The translations under genes were made by a program, and so were the position numbers. Shown one piece after another: positions 1-7,281 of a stretch of DNA of 33,476 nucleotides; within the stretch, counting starts at the first letter, position 1, and every line of letters starts with the position of its first letter. The DNA lies in NCBI GenBank assembly GCA_002405525.1, contig DHLY01000011.1, positions 1-33,476 of the forward strand. The letters are read 5' to 3'. The stretch comes from Proteobacteria bacterium UBA4656. GTDB taxonomy: Bacteria > Pseudomonadota > Gammaproteobacteria > Xanthomonadales > Ahniellaceae. The notes beneath the pieces were generated by a model. The model was not told the DNA's origin. It saw only the letters and a program-made list of their open reading frames with translations, and did not search any database.

Positions 1-424
1 CCCTTCCTCAACCCAGACACAGGACTGCCCAGGACTGAGCGCTCCGTCGCGCGACAGACGCCGGTTGCGACCGGCTCAAGGCCGACTTCTCCGTCGACGC
101 TCTGGGAAGTGCCCGTCCGGCGGGCGGCGACCTCGTGGAGGGGCGCGGCGGTCATGGGGGTGCCGACGAGGCGCAGGCGCATGGGGCGGACGGGAACTGG
201 CGGGTCGCCACGACGCGGCCGTGCAGGGCGAAGCTTTCGCCGGCGCTTGACTTGCGGGTTTCGACCAGCGAGTTCTGCACCGGCCGGCGGTGGATGTGGG
301 TGACGACGAAGAAGGCCGCGCGTGTGCCGTCGTCGGGGATCCAGGTGTTCTCCAGGAGCACGGTACAGCCGACGTAGCTATCGGGCACAGTGGGGGCGTA
401 GCTGACGCAGCCTGACGGGAAGCG
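1..424 (-). pseudogene. Frameshifted coding remnant at window edge (unknown family)
   Basis: On the minus strand, from about 424 down to about 190, one frame gives a protein-like stretch with a balanced mix of hydrophobic and charged residues (for example SYVGCTVLLENTWIPDDG and AAFFVVTHIHRRPVQNSLVE). It is unlike the Arg/Pro/Ala-rich translations of shadow frames. Near position 190 this frame turns into low-quality sequence, while the frame one base over becomes more protein-like (MRLRLVGTPMTAAPLHEVAA) and stays open to the window edge. I read this as one old gene with a frameshift and no clear start. I do not recognise the family. It may instead be two unrelated chance stretches. Confidence 0.25.
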
Positions 425-674
425 TGCTGCCGCAATGGCGGCGTGGCGGGCGCTTCTGGCGGCCCGCGGTGCGCGGTCGCACGCGTGGCGTGGGCAAGGC
501 GTCCATGTCCCCCTCCGCGCCGGCCGTCGATGACTGGCCGTCGACTGACGCCCGGTTCGGGCCGGTTGCCAGAGGGGGCATCCGCTTGGGTTGATGCTTG
601 GCGGCGGGGCGGCTGGCGCGCGTGGCGCAGGGTCCGCGGCGGTGGAGTTCGCTGTGCTCATTCCACCCTACGGT
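425..674. other. Non-coding stretch, no supported feature
   Basis: The 250 bases between the edge remnant and the antitoxin stop codon show no frame with convincing protein composition on either strand. I see no tRNA-like fold and no clear terminator. Every open frame here is Arg/Ala/Pro/Gly-rich, as expected for GC-rich shadow translations. Confidence 0.4.
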
Positions 675-980
675 TTACGGGCGGCGCGGGGCGCGGCCGA
701 GCGTGAGCCGGGTGGGGCGGCCGAGGCGGGCGGCGAAGGTGACCAGCATGTCGAGGCTGAAGCGCTCGGCCTTGCGGCGGATGAGGTCGGACACCCGGGC
801 CTGGCTCACGCCGAGCAGCTTGCCGGCAGCCGCCTGGGTCAGACCGCGGCGTGCGATGGTCTTTTCGAGTTCGATCATCAGGTCGGTGCGCATGGCCATG
901 AGCTGGGCCTCGGCATCGTCGAAGCCGAGGTCCGCGAACACGTTGCCGCTACTGCGGGTGATGTCGGTCTGCTGCTTCAT
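675..980 (-). CDS. XRE-family HTH antitoxin (HigA-like)
   Basis: A 101-residue protein with a single helix-turn-helix domain in its second half. TQAAAGKLLGVSQARVSDLI (about residues 48-67) is a textbook Cro/XRE recognition element, followed by a helix with FSLDMLVTFAARLG. By family knowledge this is the antitoxin of a RelE/HigB-type pair, which neutralises the toxin and represses the operon. Its ATG overlaps the toxin TGA by four bases (ATGA, 977-980), so the two are translationally coupled. The order toxin first, antitoxin second is typical of higBA-type modules. The exact subfamily is inferred. Confidence 0.87.
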   Translation of the reverse strand: MKQQTDITRSSGNVFADLGFDDAEAQLMAMRTDLMIELEKTIARRGLTQAAAGKLLGVSQARVSDLIRRKAERFSLDMLVTFAARLGRPTRLTLGRAPRRP

Positions 981-1300
981 GGCTGTCGAGGCACCTGCTT
1001 GTAGCGCGCGCGGCCTTTCGCAATGTCCTTGGCCGAGGTCTGCTGCGACTTCTTCTGGAAGGCGTGGAGGACGTAGACGGCATCGCCCCGCACCACCACG
1101 TAGAACACGCGGAACGCACCGTCCGGCAGCCGATGGCGGATCTCCCGCACGCCGGCGCCGACGGTCGGCATCGGTTTCCAGTCGCGCGGGTCGAGACCGC
1201 TCTGCACGCGCCGGAGATCGACGCCGACCTCCCGGCGCGCATCTGCCGGAAAAGCGCGCAGATCTTCAAGCGAGCTCCCGGCGAAGTACAGCTCCTTCAT
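977..1300 (-). CDS. RelE/HigB-type toxin (Gp49-like)
   Basis: A 107-residue protein of the phage-derived Gp49/HigB branch of the RelE/ParE superfamily. The hallmark core is visible: VREIRHRLPDGAFRVFYVV (about residues 51-69), then DAVYVLHAFQKKSQQT (73-88) and a C-terminal KDIAKGRARY. Such toxins usually cleave mRNA on the ribosome. The ATG at 1300 was chosen because it opens exactly where family similarity starts; the frame extends upstream, but with non-protein-like sequence. An AT-rich promoter-like site ends only about 9 bases before this ATG. It overlaps the antitoxin gene downstream by four bases. Length and motifs are intact, so the toxin is probably functional. Confidence 0.88.
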   Translation of the reverse strand: MKELYFAGSSLEDLRAFPADARREVGVDLRRVQSGLDPRDWKPMPTVGAGVREIRHRLPDGAFRVFYVVVRGDAVYVLHAFQKKSQQTSAKDIAKGRARYKQVPRQP

Positions 1301-1302
1301 AC

Positions 1303-1337
1303 AAGTAACGATATACCTTTCTGGGTCGGGGCGACAA
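1303..1337 (-). promoter_or_regulatory. Putative sigma-70 promoter of the toxin-antitoxin operon
   Basis: Read on the minus strand, TTGTCG (1337-1332) and TATATC (1315-1310) are separated by 16 bases inside an unusually AT-rich island. The predicted start of transcription is about 1303, three bases before the toxin ATG, so the mRNA would be nearly leaderless. No Shine-Dalgarno sequence precedes the ATG. Assignment is by eye only. Confidence 0.4.
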
Positions 1338-1499
1338 CCGCCTCGTGGGGGTTCAAGGCGGCGCGCGATCGCCGCGCGCTCGAATGGCTGGGCAAAGACA
1401 CCGTGATCCCGGCGCTCGGGAGCAGGGCTTGAGCGCGCCACGCGGATCGAGTTTCCCTGCGGCCAACACCGTCGGGGGACGGTGCCAGGAATTGCCGTC

Positions 1500-2245
1500 A
1501 TGCACGGATCGCATCGCCTTCTTGCACCCGCGTCGGGCGTCCTGTTCGCCGTGCTCGCGGGCCTCGCCACGGCCGCGCCGCCACCGGTCGCCGACTTCGT
1601 GCGTTGGCCGGCCTACGACACGCTGGCGATGTCGCCGAATGGGAAGTACCTTGCGGCAACCGTGCCGCTGGAGGATGGGCGCGCCGGCGTGGTGCTGCGA
1701 CGCGAGGACCTGTCGATCTCGACCACGATCAAGGACGGGCCGGACGCCTACCTCGATGCGCTGTACTGGGCGAACTCGCGGCGCCTGTTCATGCACTTCA
1801 CCCGGCCGATGGAGTTCTCGGCCGGTCGCGGCTGGCTGCCGGAGATCTACGCCATCGACGCCGACGGCGGGAACAAGGGCACGATGTACGGCTACATCGC
1901 GGACCTGCTGCCGGAGGACGAGGACCACGATCTCCTGCAGGTCTGCGATCGCTACGGCTGCGAGCAGCAGGCGGTCTACAAGGCCGATGTGAAGCGCCTG
2001 CGCAACACGGTGTTCGCCGACCGCCACGGCGACGTGCGGGTGGCCTCCAGCGCCGAAAAGCAAGGCTTCCAGGTGCTGCACGTTCGCGCCGACGCGGAAT
2101 CCGAATGGCGCGTGCTGCACGAGGAGGCCAAGGTCGGCATCCGCATCGATCCCCTGCGCATCTCGCCCGACGGCTCGCTCTACGCGCAGGGGACCCGCAG
2201 CGGGCCGGACCGCATCGACCGCATCGACAAATCGCCGGGCCGAAT
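1500..2245 (+). pseudogene. N-terminal fragment of an S9-family (prolyl oligopeptidase-like) peptidase
   Basis: From the ATG at 1500 the frame encodes a signal peptide (LLAPASGVLFAVLAGLATAA). A beta-propeller N-terminal domain of the S9 alpha/beta-hydrolase peptidases follows: AMSPNGKYLAATVP, ALYWANSRRLFMHF, PEIYAIDADGGNKG and RISPDGSLYAQG are propeller blades of the kind these exported peptidases carry. After about residue 248 (near 2245) the translation becomes Arg/Ala-rich noise, although the frame stays open to 2564. The catalytic hydrolase domain, normally another 350-400 residues with the GxSxGG nucleophile elbow, is absent. It is therefore a truncated, presumably inactive gene; deletion or recombination near 2245 is the likely cause. 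An upstream GTG at 1482 is a weaker alternative start. Confidence 0.75.
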
Positions 2246-2817
2246 CGGGTCGTGCACAGTGGATGCACGGCTTCGCGCTGCGCGCCGCGGTCGGCCGATG
2301 GTGCCGCCCAGCCGAGCAGGCTCGGCTGCTGCTGCACGGCGTGACCGCGATGCAACGCAACCAGCGCAGCACGACCGCCCACCCGCAGCCCGTTCCGCAA
2401 CAGGCCTCACGAGCGGGTGTGGATGCTCGGGCCGCCGGAGCCGGATCTCATCCATGCGCGGCGCCGGCCAGTGCACCATCACGACGCCGAATACCGGTCC
2501 GAGTGCTCATTCGGATCGCCGCAGGAAACTGAGGCTTGACCGGGAGCGGCTATGCTCGTTCTGATCTTGGCAGGCTTTCGCAGTTGTCGTTCTGGTTCTT
2601 GTTTGCTGGCCGTGCTGGTTGTCGGTCCTGGTCTTCGCTGATCTTCGAATCGGGTTCGGCGTCATCGCAGTCGCAATCCGCTCGGTCCTGGTCTGCGCGC
2701 TGCTGGCGTGCGCAACGCCCGGGCCATGCACGTTGTGGCGCGGCGATTGCATCGACCCAAGCGGGTGCAACAGTGCGTTGCAGGGACGTTGCGATCCTTC
2801 GACGGCAGGGGTGCGGC
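2246..2817. other. Degenerate intergenic stretch
   Basis: After the peptidase fragment there is no frame with sustained protein character. One stretch in another plus frame (about 2405-2540: HERVWMLGPPEPDLIHARRR and on to a stop) has slightly better composition and could be a second remnant. From about 2560 to 2710 base composition shifts to T/G-rich runs with a repeated GGTCCTGGTCT (near 2623-2635 and 2680-2695), unlike the neighbouring genes. I see no transposase or terminal repeats. Confidence 0.4.
2552..2641 (+). CDS. Possible 29-residue hydrophobic leader peptide
   Basis: A short frame starts with ATG at 2552, five bases after a GGGAG (2542-2546) that could serve as ribosome binding site. 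It encodes a mostly hydrophobic peptide beginning MLVLILAGF and ending in GPGLR. It lies in the compositionally odd stretch before the thioredoxin-like gene. Nothing else supports it, and it may be chance. Confidence 0.15.
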   Translation: MLVLILAGFRSCRSGSCLLAVLVVGPGLR

Positions 2818-3288
2818 ATGGGAAAACTCATCATCGGCGCGCTGTTGCTGCTGGGCCTTGCAGTCATGCTGCGTCCGGAGACGCTGCCGGGGCATACCCT
2901 GGCGGTGCAGGCGGGCGCGGTGAAGGAGCCTGCCCGCACGGTCGGTGGCGCCTGCAGCGCCGAGCGCTGCCTGACGGTCTACCTCGCGCCGTGGTGCCCG
3001 TCGTGTCGGCGTGCGGAACCCATGCTGGCGCAGCTTCGGGCAGCGCTCGCGCGCGACGGCCTGCGGGTCGACGTCGTGGTGGGCATGGATGACGCCGCGG
3101 CGCTGGAATCGTATGCGCGCAGTCTCGGCTACCCCGTGCTGCTGGATGTCGACGGCAAGGTACAGCGCGACGGCGGCGTGCGGGGCGTGCCGTACTTCAT
3201 CGTCACCGACCGCAGCGGAGAGGTTGTCGATCGCCAGGCCGGCGCCTTCGGTGACGTCGAGAGCAACCGCCGCGCGCTCGGCCTGTAG
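2818..3288 (+). CDS. Thioredoxin-fold protein with CPSC motif, membrane-anchored or periplasmic
   Basis: A 156-residue protein. Residues 2-19 (GKLIIGALLLLGLAVMLR) form an uncleaved anchor or signal segment, then a linker and a thioredoxin-like domain. APWCPSCRRAEPML holds the redox pair Cys60-Cys63, and RGVPYFIVTD (122-131) supplies the cis-proline loop (Pro125) with the following strand. Cys46 and Cys51 form a second pair just before the fold. By family knowledge it would exchange disulfides in the periplasm. The start at 2818 was chosen because the signal segment begins there after a purine-rich GGGG stretch; the frame runs further upstream without protein character. No dsb partner gene is adjacent, so the substrate is unknown. 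Confidence 0.8.
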   Translation: MGKLIIGALLLLGLAVMLRPETLPGHTLAVQAGAVKEPARTVGGACSAERCLTVYLAPWCPSCRRAEPMLAQLRAALARDGLRVDVVVGMDDAAALESYARSLGYPVLLDVDGKVQRDGGVRGVPYFIVTDRSGEVVDRQAGAFGDVESNRRALGL

Positions 3289-3386
3289 GGAGCGTCCGAG
3301 CAAGTGCGCGTGCCCGCGCCGGGCCGGCCGATCCGGCACAGGCTTGGGTTTGCCGGCGCGGTTCGGCCGTCGTGACGCCGTGGGCG

Positions 3387-3402
3387 CCCGACCGCGGTCG
3401 GG
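3387..3402. repeat. Perfect 16-bp palindrome upstream of the RlmN-like gene
   Basis: CCCGACCGCGGTCGGG reads identically on both strands without a spacer. It is the first of three perfect palindromes in the 203-bp gap before the radical SAM gene and could be a dimeric-repressor site. Confidence 0.45.
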
Positions 3403-3422
3403 GAGGCCCTCGCGGCGAGCGC

Positions 3423-3440
3423 TGCCGGTCCGGACCGGCA
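3423..3440. repeat. Perfect 18-bp palindrome upstream of the RlmN-like gene
   Basis: TGCCGGTCCGGACCGGCA is self-complementary over its full length and centred about 60 bases before the start codon of the radical SAM gene. It is a candidate operator. A terminator for the thioredoxin-like gene is less likely, because no T-run follows. Confidence 0.5.
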
Positions 3441-3480
3441 TGCCCCGCGGGCCCTCGCGTGGACGCCTCGTCACGGGCAC

Positions 3481-3494
3481 CATGGGGCCCCATG
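3481..3494. promoter_or_regulatory. Perfect 14-bp palindrome overlapping the start codon of the RlmN-like gene
   Basis: CATGGGGCCCCATG ends in the ATG (3492-3494) used by the gene. It also contains an out-of-frame ATG at 3482 that opens a six-codon frame (MGPHAP, stop at 3500-3502) overlapping the real start. GGGG in the left half is the only Shine-Dalgarno-like sequence. Folding of this site, or initiation at the upstream ATG, could limit translation of the methyltransferase. Confidence 0.4.
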
Positions 3495-4523
3495 CACCTT
3501 GACGCCCTGCGCCAGCGCCTGTGCGCCCTCGATGTCCGGCCGCTGCACGAGCAGACCCTGCTGCGCGCCTGGACGCGCGGCCTGCCGCTAGCCGCCGGCA
3601 GCGCCGACCGCGCGCGACCCTATCCCGCCGCGCTGATCGCGGCTCTGCCGCAGCTCGCCGACGCGCTCGACGGCATCGCGCGCGTGCAGTCCGAACACGA
3701 GAGCGCCGACGGCTCGGTGCGCCTGCTGGTGCGGCTGGCCGATGGCCAGGCTGTGGAGAGCGTGCTGCTGCCGCGCGAAGGCGTGTGCATTTCCTCGCAG
3801 GTGGGTTGCGCGGTGGGCTGCGTGTTCTGCATGACGGGCCGCGAGGGCCTCAAGCGCCAGGTCGGCAGCGCCGAGATGGTGGCGCAGGTGGTGCTGGCAC
3901 GGCGCCGGCGTGACGTGCGCAAGGTGGTGTTCATGGGCATGGGCGAGCCGGCGCACAACCTGGACGCCGTCATGGACGCGATCGAACTGCTGGCCACCGC
4001 CGGCGGGATCGGCCACAAGAGCCTGGTGTTCTCCACCGTCGGCGATGAGCGGGTGTTCGATCGACTGCCGCAGGGGCCGGTGAAGCCCGCGCTCGCGCTG
4101 TCCCTGCACACCACCCGCGCCGACCTGCGGCGCACCCTGCTGCCCCGGGCGCCGCGCATCGACCCAGCGGACCTGGTGGAGGCCGGCGAACGCTATGCCC
4201 GCGCCACCGGCTACCCGATCCAGTACCAGTGGACCCTGCTCGAAGGCATCAACGACGGCGACGAGGAACTCGCCGGCATCGTCGAGCTTCTCGCCGGCAG
4301 GTACGCGGTGATGAACTTCATCCCCTTCAACGCCGGCGAAGGACTGGATTTCCGTCGGCCCGGCAGCAACCGCGCCCGCGAGATGGTGCGCCACCTCCAC
4401 CGGCGCGGCATCCTCGCCAAGCTGCGCCAATCCGCCGGCCAGGACGTCGACGGGGGCTGCGGGCAGTTGCGCGCACGGGCGCTGGGCGCGACCGGCCGAC
4501 CGGTACGGCCATCGCGGTCCTGA
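3492..4523 (+). CDS. rlmN: RlmN/Cfr-family radical SAM RNA methyltransferase
   Basis: A 343-residue enzyme of the RlmN/Cfr class, which by family knowledge adds a methyl group to C2 (RlmN) or C8 (Cfr) of A2503 in 23S rRNA; RlmN also acts on A37 of some tRNAs. The 4Fe-4S ligands Cys106, Cys110 and Cys113 lie in SSQVGCAVGCVFC. GMGEP (149-153) is the SAM-binding motif. Both catalytic cysteines are present: Cys99, seven residues before the cluster like E. coli Cys118, and Cys323 in DGGCGQL, like E. coli Cys355. MNFIPFN (274-280) matches the family. It is about 40 residues shorter than E. coli RlmN and is not beside ndk or pilF, the usual rlmN neighbours, so it may be a second paralogue with another target. 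The symbol is therefore provisional. Confidence 0.88.
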   Translation: MHLDALRQRLCALDVRPLHEQTLLRAWTRGLPLAAGSADRARPYPAALIAALPQLADALDGIARVQSEHESADGSVRLLVRLADGQAVESVLLPREGVCISSQVGCAVGCVFCMTGREGLKRQVGSAEMVAQVVLARRRRDVRKVVFMGMGEPAHNLDAVMDAIELLATAGGIGHKSLVFSTVGDERVFDRLPQGPVKPALALSLHTTRADLRRTLLPRAPRIDPADLVEAGERYARATGYPIQYQWTLLEGINDGDEELAGIVELLAGRYAVMNFIPFNAGEGLDFRRPGSNRAREMVRHLHRRGILAKLRQSAGQDVDGGCGQLRARALGATGRPVRPSRS

Positions 4524-4601
4524 TCCGGCGCACGGCGCACACCGCGCGAACTCCGTCCCCGGCCAGCGCGCCCGCGGCGTCGGGCCCGTCGTAGCCTGAG
4601 A

Positions 4602-4626
4602 AAAAACCCGCATCCTGAGGGTTTTT
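4602..4626. terminator. Bidirectional intrinsic terminator between the RlmN-like gene and purU
   Basis: AAAAACCC (4602-4609) pairs with GGGTTTTT (4619-4626) around a nine-base loop. The A- and T-runs give a U-tract whichever strand is transcribed, so it can end both the methyltransferase mRNA (plus) and the convergent purU mRNA (minus). It is the only classic intrinsic terminator I found in the window. Confidence 0.7.
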
Positions 4627-4696
4627 CCAGTCGCGGGTCCGGCACAGGTCCGGACTCGCTCCCGCAACTCATGCACTGGCGGGCATGACCCGCGCG

Positions 4697-4740
4697 CAGG
4701 CCATCGGTGGCCTGCCTCGGAGGCTGTTTTCCACAGCCTC
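4697..4740. terminator. Tandem hairpins directly after purU
   Basis: Two perfect hairpins follow the purU stop codon on the minus strand. GAGGCTGT (4720-4727) pairs with ACAGCCTC (4733-4740) around TTTCC. CAGGCCA (4697-4703) pairs with TGGCCTG (4708-4714) around TCGG. Neither has a U-run, so they may protect the 3' end or pause polymerase before the terminator at 4602-4626. Confidence 0.45.
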
Positions 4741-5604
4741 TCAGCGCAGCACCACCGTCCGCGCGCCGTCGATGAACACGCGGTGCTCGGCGTGCCAGCG
4801 CACGGCGCGGTTCAGCACCACGCTCTCGATGTCGTGGCCGATGGCGACCATGTCGGCGGGGGTGACGGCGTGGTCGACGCGCTCGACACTCTGTTCGATG
4901 ATCGGGCCCTCGTCGAGATCGGGCGTGACGTAGTGCGCGGTGGCGCCGATGATCTTGACCCCGCGCGCGTGCGCCTGGTGGTAGGGCCTCGCACCCTTGA
5001 AACTCGGCAGGAAGGAGTGGTGGATGTTGATCGCGCGGCCTTCCAGTGCGCGGCAGGTGTCGTCGCCGAGGATCTGCATGTAGCGGGCGAGCACCAGCAG
5101 GTCGGCGCGGCACTCGTCGAACAGGGCGAGCAGGCGCGCTTCCTGCGCCGCCTTGCCGCCGGCCGCGATCGGCAGGTGGTGGAAGGGTACCTCGTGCCAT
5201 TGCGCCATGCTGCGGAAGGTCTCGTGGTTGGAGACCACGCCGACCACGTCGATCGGCAGGGTGCCGTTGCGCCAGCGGTGCAGCAGGCTGTTGAGGCAGT
5301 GGCCCTGCTTCGAGACCGCGACCAGCACGCGCGGCCGGCGCGCGCCGTCCTGCAGCGCCCAGCGCATGCCGAAGCGCGCCGCGACGGGCGAGAAAGCCGC
5401 GCGCAGCGCGTCCAGCGGCGGCATGCCGCGGCCGTCGTCGTGGAACGCGGTGCGCATGAAGGAGCGCCGCGCCTCGGCGTCGATGTGGTGGCGCGCCTCG
5501 GCGATGTTGGCGTGGTGATCGGCCAGAAATCCCGCGACCGCGGCGACCACGCCGGGGCGGTCGGGGCAGTCGAGGACCAGCACATGGTTGGTGGGCGCAC
5601 GCAT
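4741..5604 (-). CDS. purU: Formyltetrahydrofolate deformylase PurU
   Basis: A 287-residue protein matching the usual PurU length (E. coli 280). It hydrolyses 10-formyl-tetrahydrofolate to formate and tetrahydrofolate, balancing one-carbon units for purine synthesis. The N-terminal ACT domain begins at LVLDCPDRPGVVAAVAGFL (about 9-27) and is the expected methionine/glycine sensor. The formyltransferase-like domain follows with VVSNHE, INIHHSFLPSFKGARPYHQA (about 192-211) carrying the catalytic His, and ATAHYVTPDLDEGPIIEQ with the catalytic Asp. It is a single gene, convergent with the radical SAM gene. A -10-like TAGCGT lies only six bases before its ATG. Confidence 0.95.
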   Translation of the reverse strand: MRAPTNHVLVLDCPDRPGVVAAVAGFLADHHANIAEARHHIDAEARRSFMRTAFHDDGRGMPPLDALRAAFSPVAARFGMRWALQDGARRPRVLVAVSKQGHCLNSLLHRWRNGTLPIDVVGVVSNHETFRSMAQWHEVPFHHLPIAAGGKAAQEARLLALFDECRADLLVLARYMQILGDDTCRALEGRAINIHHSFLPSFKGARPYHQAHARGVKIIGATAHYVTPDLDEGPIIEQSVERVDHAVTPADMVAIGHDIESVVLNRAVRWHAEHRVFIDGARTVVLR

Positions 5605-5639
5605 GCGTCGACGCTACGGGCAAGCAATGCGCGGCGCAA
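5605..5639 (-). promoter_or_regulatory. Putative leaderless promoter of purU
   Basis: On the minus strand TTGCGC (5639-5634) and TAGCGT (5616-5611) are spaced by 17 bases. The -10 element ends six bases before the ATG at 5604, so transcription would start at or next to the start codon. No Shine-Dalgarno sequence is present in front of purU, which agrees with a leaderless message. Confidence 0.35.
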
Positions 5640-5937
5640 GCGCAATCCGCGCCGAGCGGTGAGGGACGCAAGGGGGAACGTGGGCGCGGACGCGTGGCGC
5701 CGCGACGGCCGCCGCTCCGCCGACGCAGGCAGGCGCTCGCGCGTGCGCGCGTCCGTCACATCTCGTCGATCCCGCCTTCATCCGCGGACGCACCCGTGCG
5801 CTCCGCTCGTGCAGCGCGTGCGCCACTGGTGCGGATTTCACGCGACGTGCGCCCATCGGACGCGCCGTGGCCCCAGGGTTGGTCTCGCCCGCGGCCATCC
5901 CGGCCGCGGTCCGACTTGAACGCTGGAGGAAAAGACC
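5640..5937. other. Divergent intergenic region between purU and the lipid operon
   Basis: About 330 bases separate the two starts, and no frame here looks protein-like. The plus-strand end carries a strong ribosome binding site, GGAGGA, seven bases before the ATG at 5938. A perfect hairpin lies just upstream: CCGCGGCC (5889-5896) with GGCCGCGG (5902-5909). Alternating GCGC-rich runs fill the centre. I could not pick a confident plus-strand promoter. Confidence 0.4.
5889..5909 (+). promoter_or_regulatory. Hairpin in the leader of the DUF2878 operon
   Basis: An eight-base perfect stem, CCGCGGCC / GGCCGCGG, with loop ATCCC ends 28 bases before the first ATG of the operon and 15 or so before its ribosome binding site. 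It may be an operator or an mRNA leader structure. Confidence 0.35.
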
Positions 5938-6468
5938 ATGTGGTGGATCGTGTTCAACGTCCTGGGATTCCAGGCGGTCTGGTGGGTCTGCGTACTGGGC
6001 GCCGGCGCCGGCTGGGGCTGGGCGGGGCCGCTGGCGGTGGCCGCCTTTGTCGCCATGCACCTGCGCTGGACGCCGACACCGGCTCGTGACGTGCGCCTGC
6101 TGGCCGCAGCCGTGGCGCTGGGCCTGGTGGTCGACGGCCTGCTGGGTGCGAGCGGCCTGCTGGCCTATGCCGCGGCCACCGGACCACTGGCGCCGGCGTG
6201 GATCCTCGCGCTGTGGGCCGGTTTCGCCCTGACCCTCACCCACTCGATGGCCTTCTTCGCGCGCCGACCGCTGGCCGCGGCCGTGTTCGGGCTGCTCGGC
6301 GGGCCGCTGGCCTACGCCGGTGCGGCGGCGGTGGCGGGCGCGGTCACGTTCCCGGCCGGCAGCGTACCGGCGCTGGCCGCGGTGGCGGTGGGCTGGGCGA
6401 TCGCGCTGCCGAGTTTGTATGCGCTCGACCGCCGGATGGCCGCCGCGCGCCGGGAGTCGTTCGCATGA
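5938..6468 (+). CDS. DUF2878 family inner-membrane protein
   Basis: A 176-residue, very hydrophobic protein with about five membrane helices. It begins MWWIVFNVLGFQAVWWVCVLGAG, a start typical of DUF2878 proteins, and ends in a short basic tail. The central segment with LTHSMAFFARRP is also family-like. Function is unknown. In other proteobacteria DUF2878 genes sit in clusters with cyclopropane-fatty-acid-synthase-like enzymes, DUF1365 proteins and lipocalins, which suggests a role in membrane-lipid modification. It has a strong Shine-Dalgarno sequence (GGAGGA) and is first in an operon; its TGA overlaps the next ATG by four bases. Confidence 0.8.
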   Translation: MWWIVFNVLGFQAVWWVCVLGAGAGWGWAGPLAVAAFVAMHLRWTPTPARDVRLLAAAVALGLVVDGLLGASGLLAYAAATGPLAPAWILALWAGFALTLTHSMAFFARRPLAAAVFGLLGGPLAYAGAAAVAGAVTFPAGSVPALAAVAVGWAIALPSLYALDRRMAAARRESFA

Positions 6469-7265
6469 GCACGTTCGCGATCCTGCTCACGGTGTGGGCT
6501 CTGGCGGCGCTTGGCATGAGCGCTGCGTTCCTCTACGCGCGTTCGCGGCGCAACATGGGCTACGTGGACGTCTTCTGGGCGCTCGGCATGGCGCTGGCCG
6601 CCGTGACCGTAGCCGCGCTCGCCGGCGGCGATCCGCTGGTGCGCGCCCTGGTCGCGACCTTCGGGGGCCTGTGGGGGCTGCGCCTGTTCCGCTTCCTGTG
6701 GCACCGCGTCGGCGGCGAGGCCGAGGACGGCCGCTATCGCGCCATGCGCGAGGCGATCGGCGACGGCGCTCTGCGCTGGTTCGCGTTCTTCCAGGTGCAG
6801 GCGCTGGTGATCGCGCTGTTCGCGCTGCCGTTCGTGGCCGCGGCTTCGGCGCCGGGCGGGCCGGGGAGCGTCGGGGTGTGGATCGCCATCGCCGTCTGGC
6901 TGCTGGCGGTGGGCGGCGAGGCGCTCGCGGACCGCCAGCTCCTGGCGCACCGCCGCGATCCCGCGCAGCGCGGCCGCACCTGCCGCAGCGGATTGTGGGC
7001 CTGGTCGCGGCACCCGAACTATTTCTTCGAGTGGGTGCACTGGTTCGCCTACGTCGCGCTGGCCGCCGCCGGCCCGCTGTGGTGGCTGTCGTGGACCGGC
7101 CCGGTGCTGATGCTGGCCTTCCTGTGGCGGGTCAGCGGCATCCCGTGGACGGAAGCGCAGGCGCTGCGCACGCGGGGCGAAGACTACCGTCGCTACCAGG
7201 CGGAAGTCAGCGCCTTCTTTCCCTGGCCGCCGGCGCGCCGCGCGCCCGGCACTCTCGTCAACTGA
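6465..7265 (+). CDS. DUF1295 family membrane protein (steroid 5-alpha-reductase fold)
   Basis: A 266-residue polytopic membrane protein. The family core is clear: YVDVFWALGMALAA near residue 33, WGLRLFRFLWHR at about 70-81, and the C-terminal signature GLWAWSRHPNYFFEWVHWFA (176-195), followed by RGEDYRRYQ. In the related steroid reductases and isoprenylcysteine methyltransferases this RHPNYF region binds NADPH or SAM, so an enzyme acting on a lipid or isoprenoid is likely. The substrate is unknown. The start is fixed by the ATGA overlap with DUF2878, which implies translational coupling. Confidence 0.85.
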   Translation: MSTFAILLTVWALAALGMSAAFLYARSRRNMGYVDVFWALGMALAAVTVAALAGGDPLVRALVATFGGLWGLRLFRFLWHRVGGEAEDGRYRAMREAIGDGALRWFAFFQVQALVIALFALPFVAAASAPGGPGSVGVWIAIAVWLLAVGGEALADRQLLAHRRDPAQRGRTCRSGLWAWSRHPNYFFEWVHWFAYVALAAAGPLWWLSWTGPVLMLAFLWRVSGIPWTEAQALRTRGEDYRRYQAEVSAFFPWPPARRAPGTLVN

Positions 7266-7281
7266 TCCGGAGCATACGCCC

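Noticed and set aside
2405..2540. Transposase remnant
   Set aside because: A short HHHD-containing stretch recalled IS3-type enzymes, but no other DDE motif, no terminal repeats and no sustained similarity can be seen.
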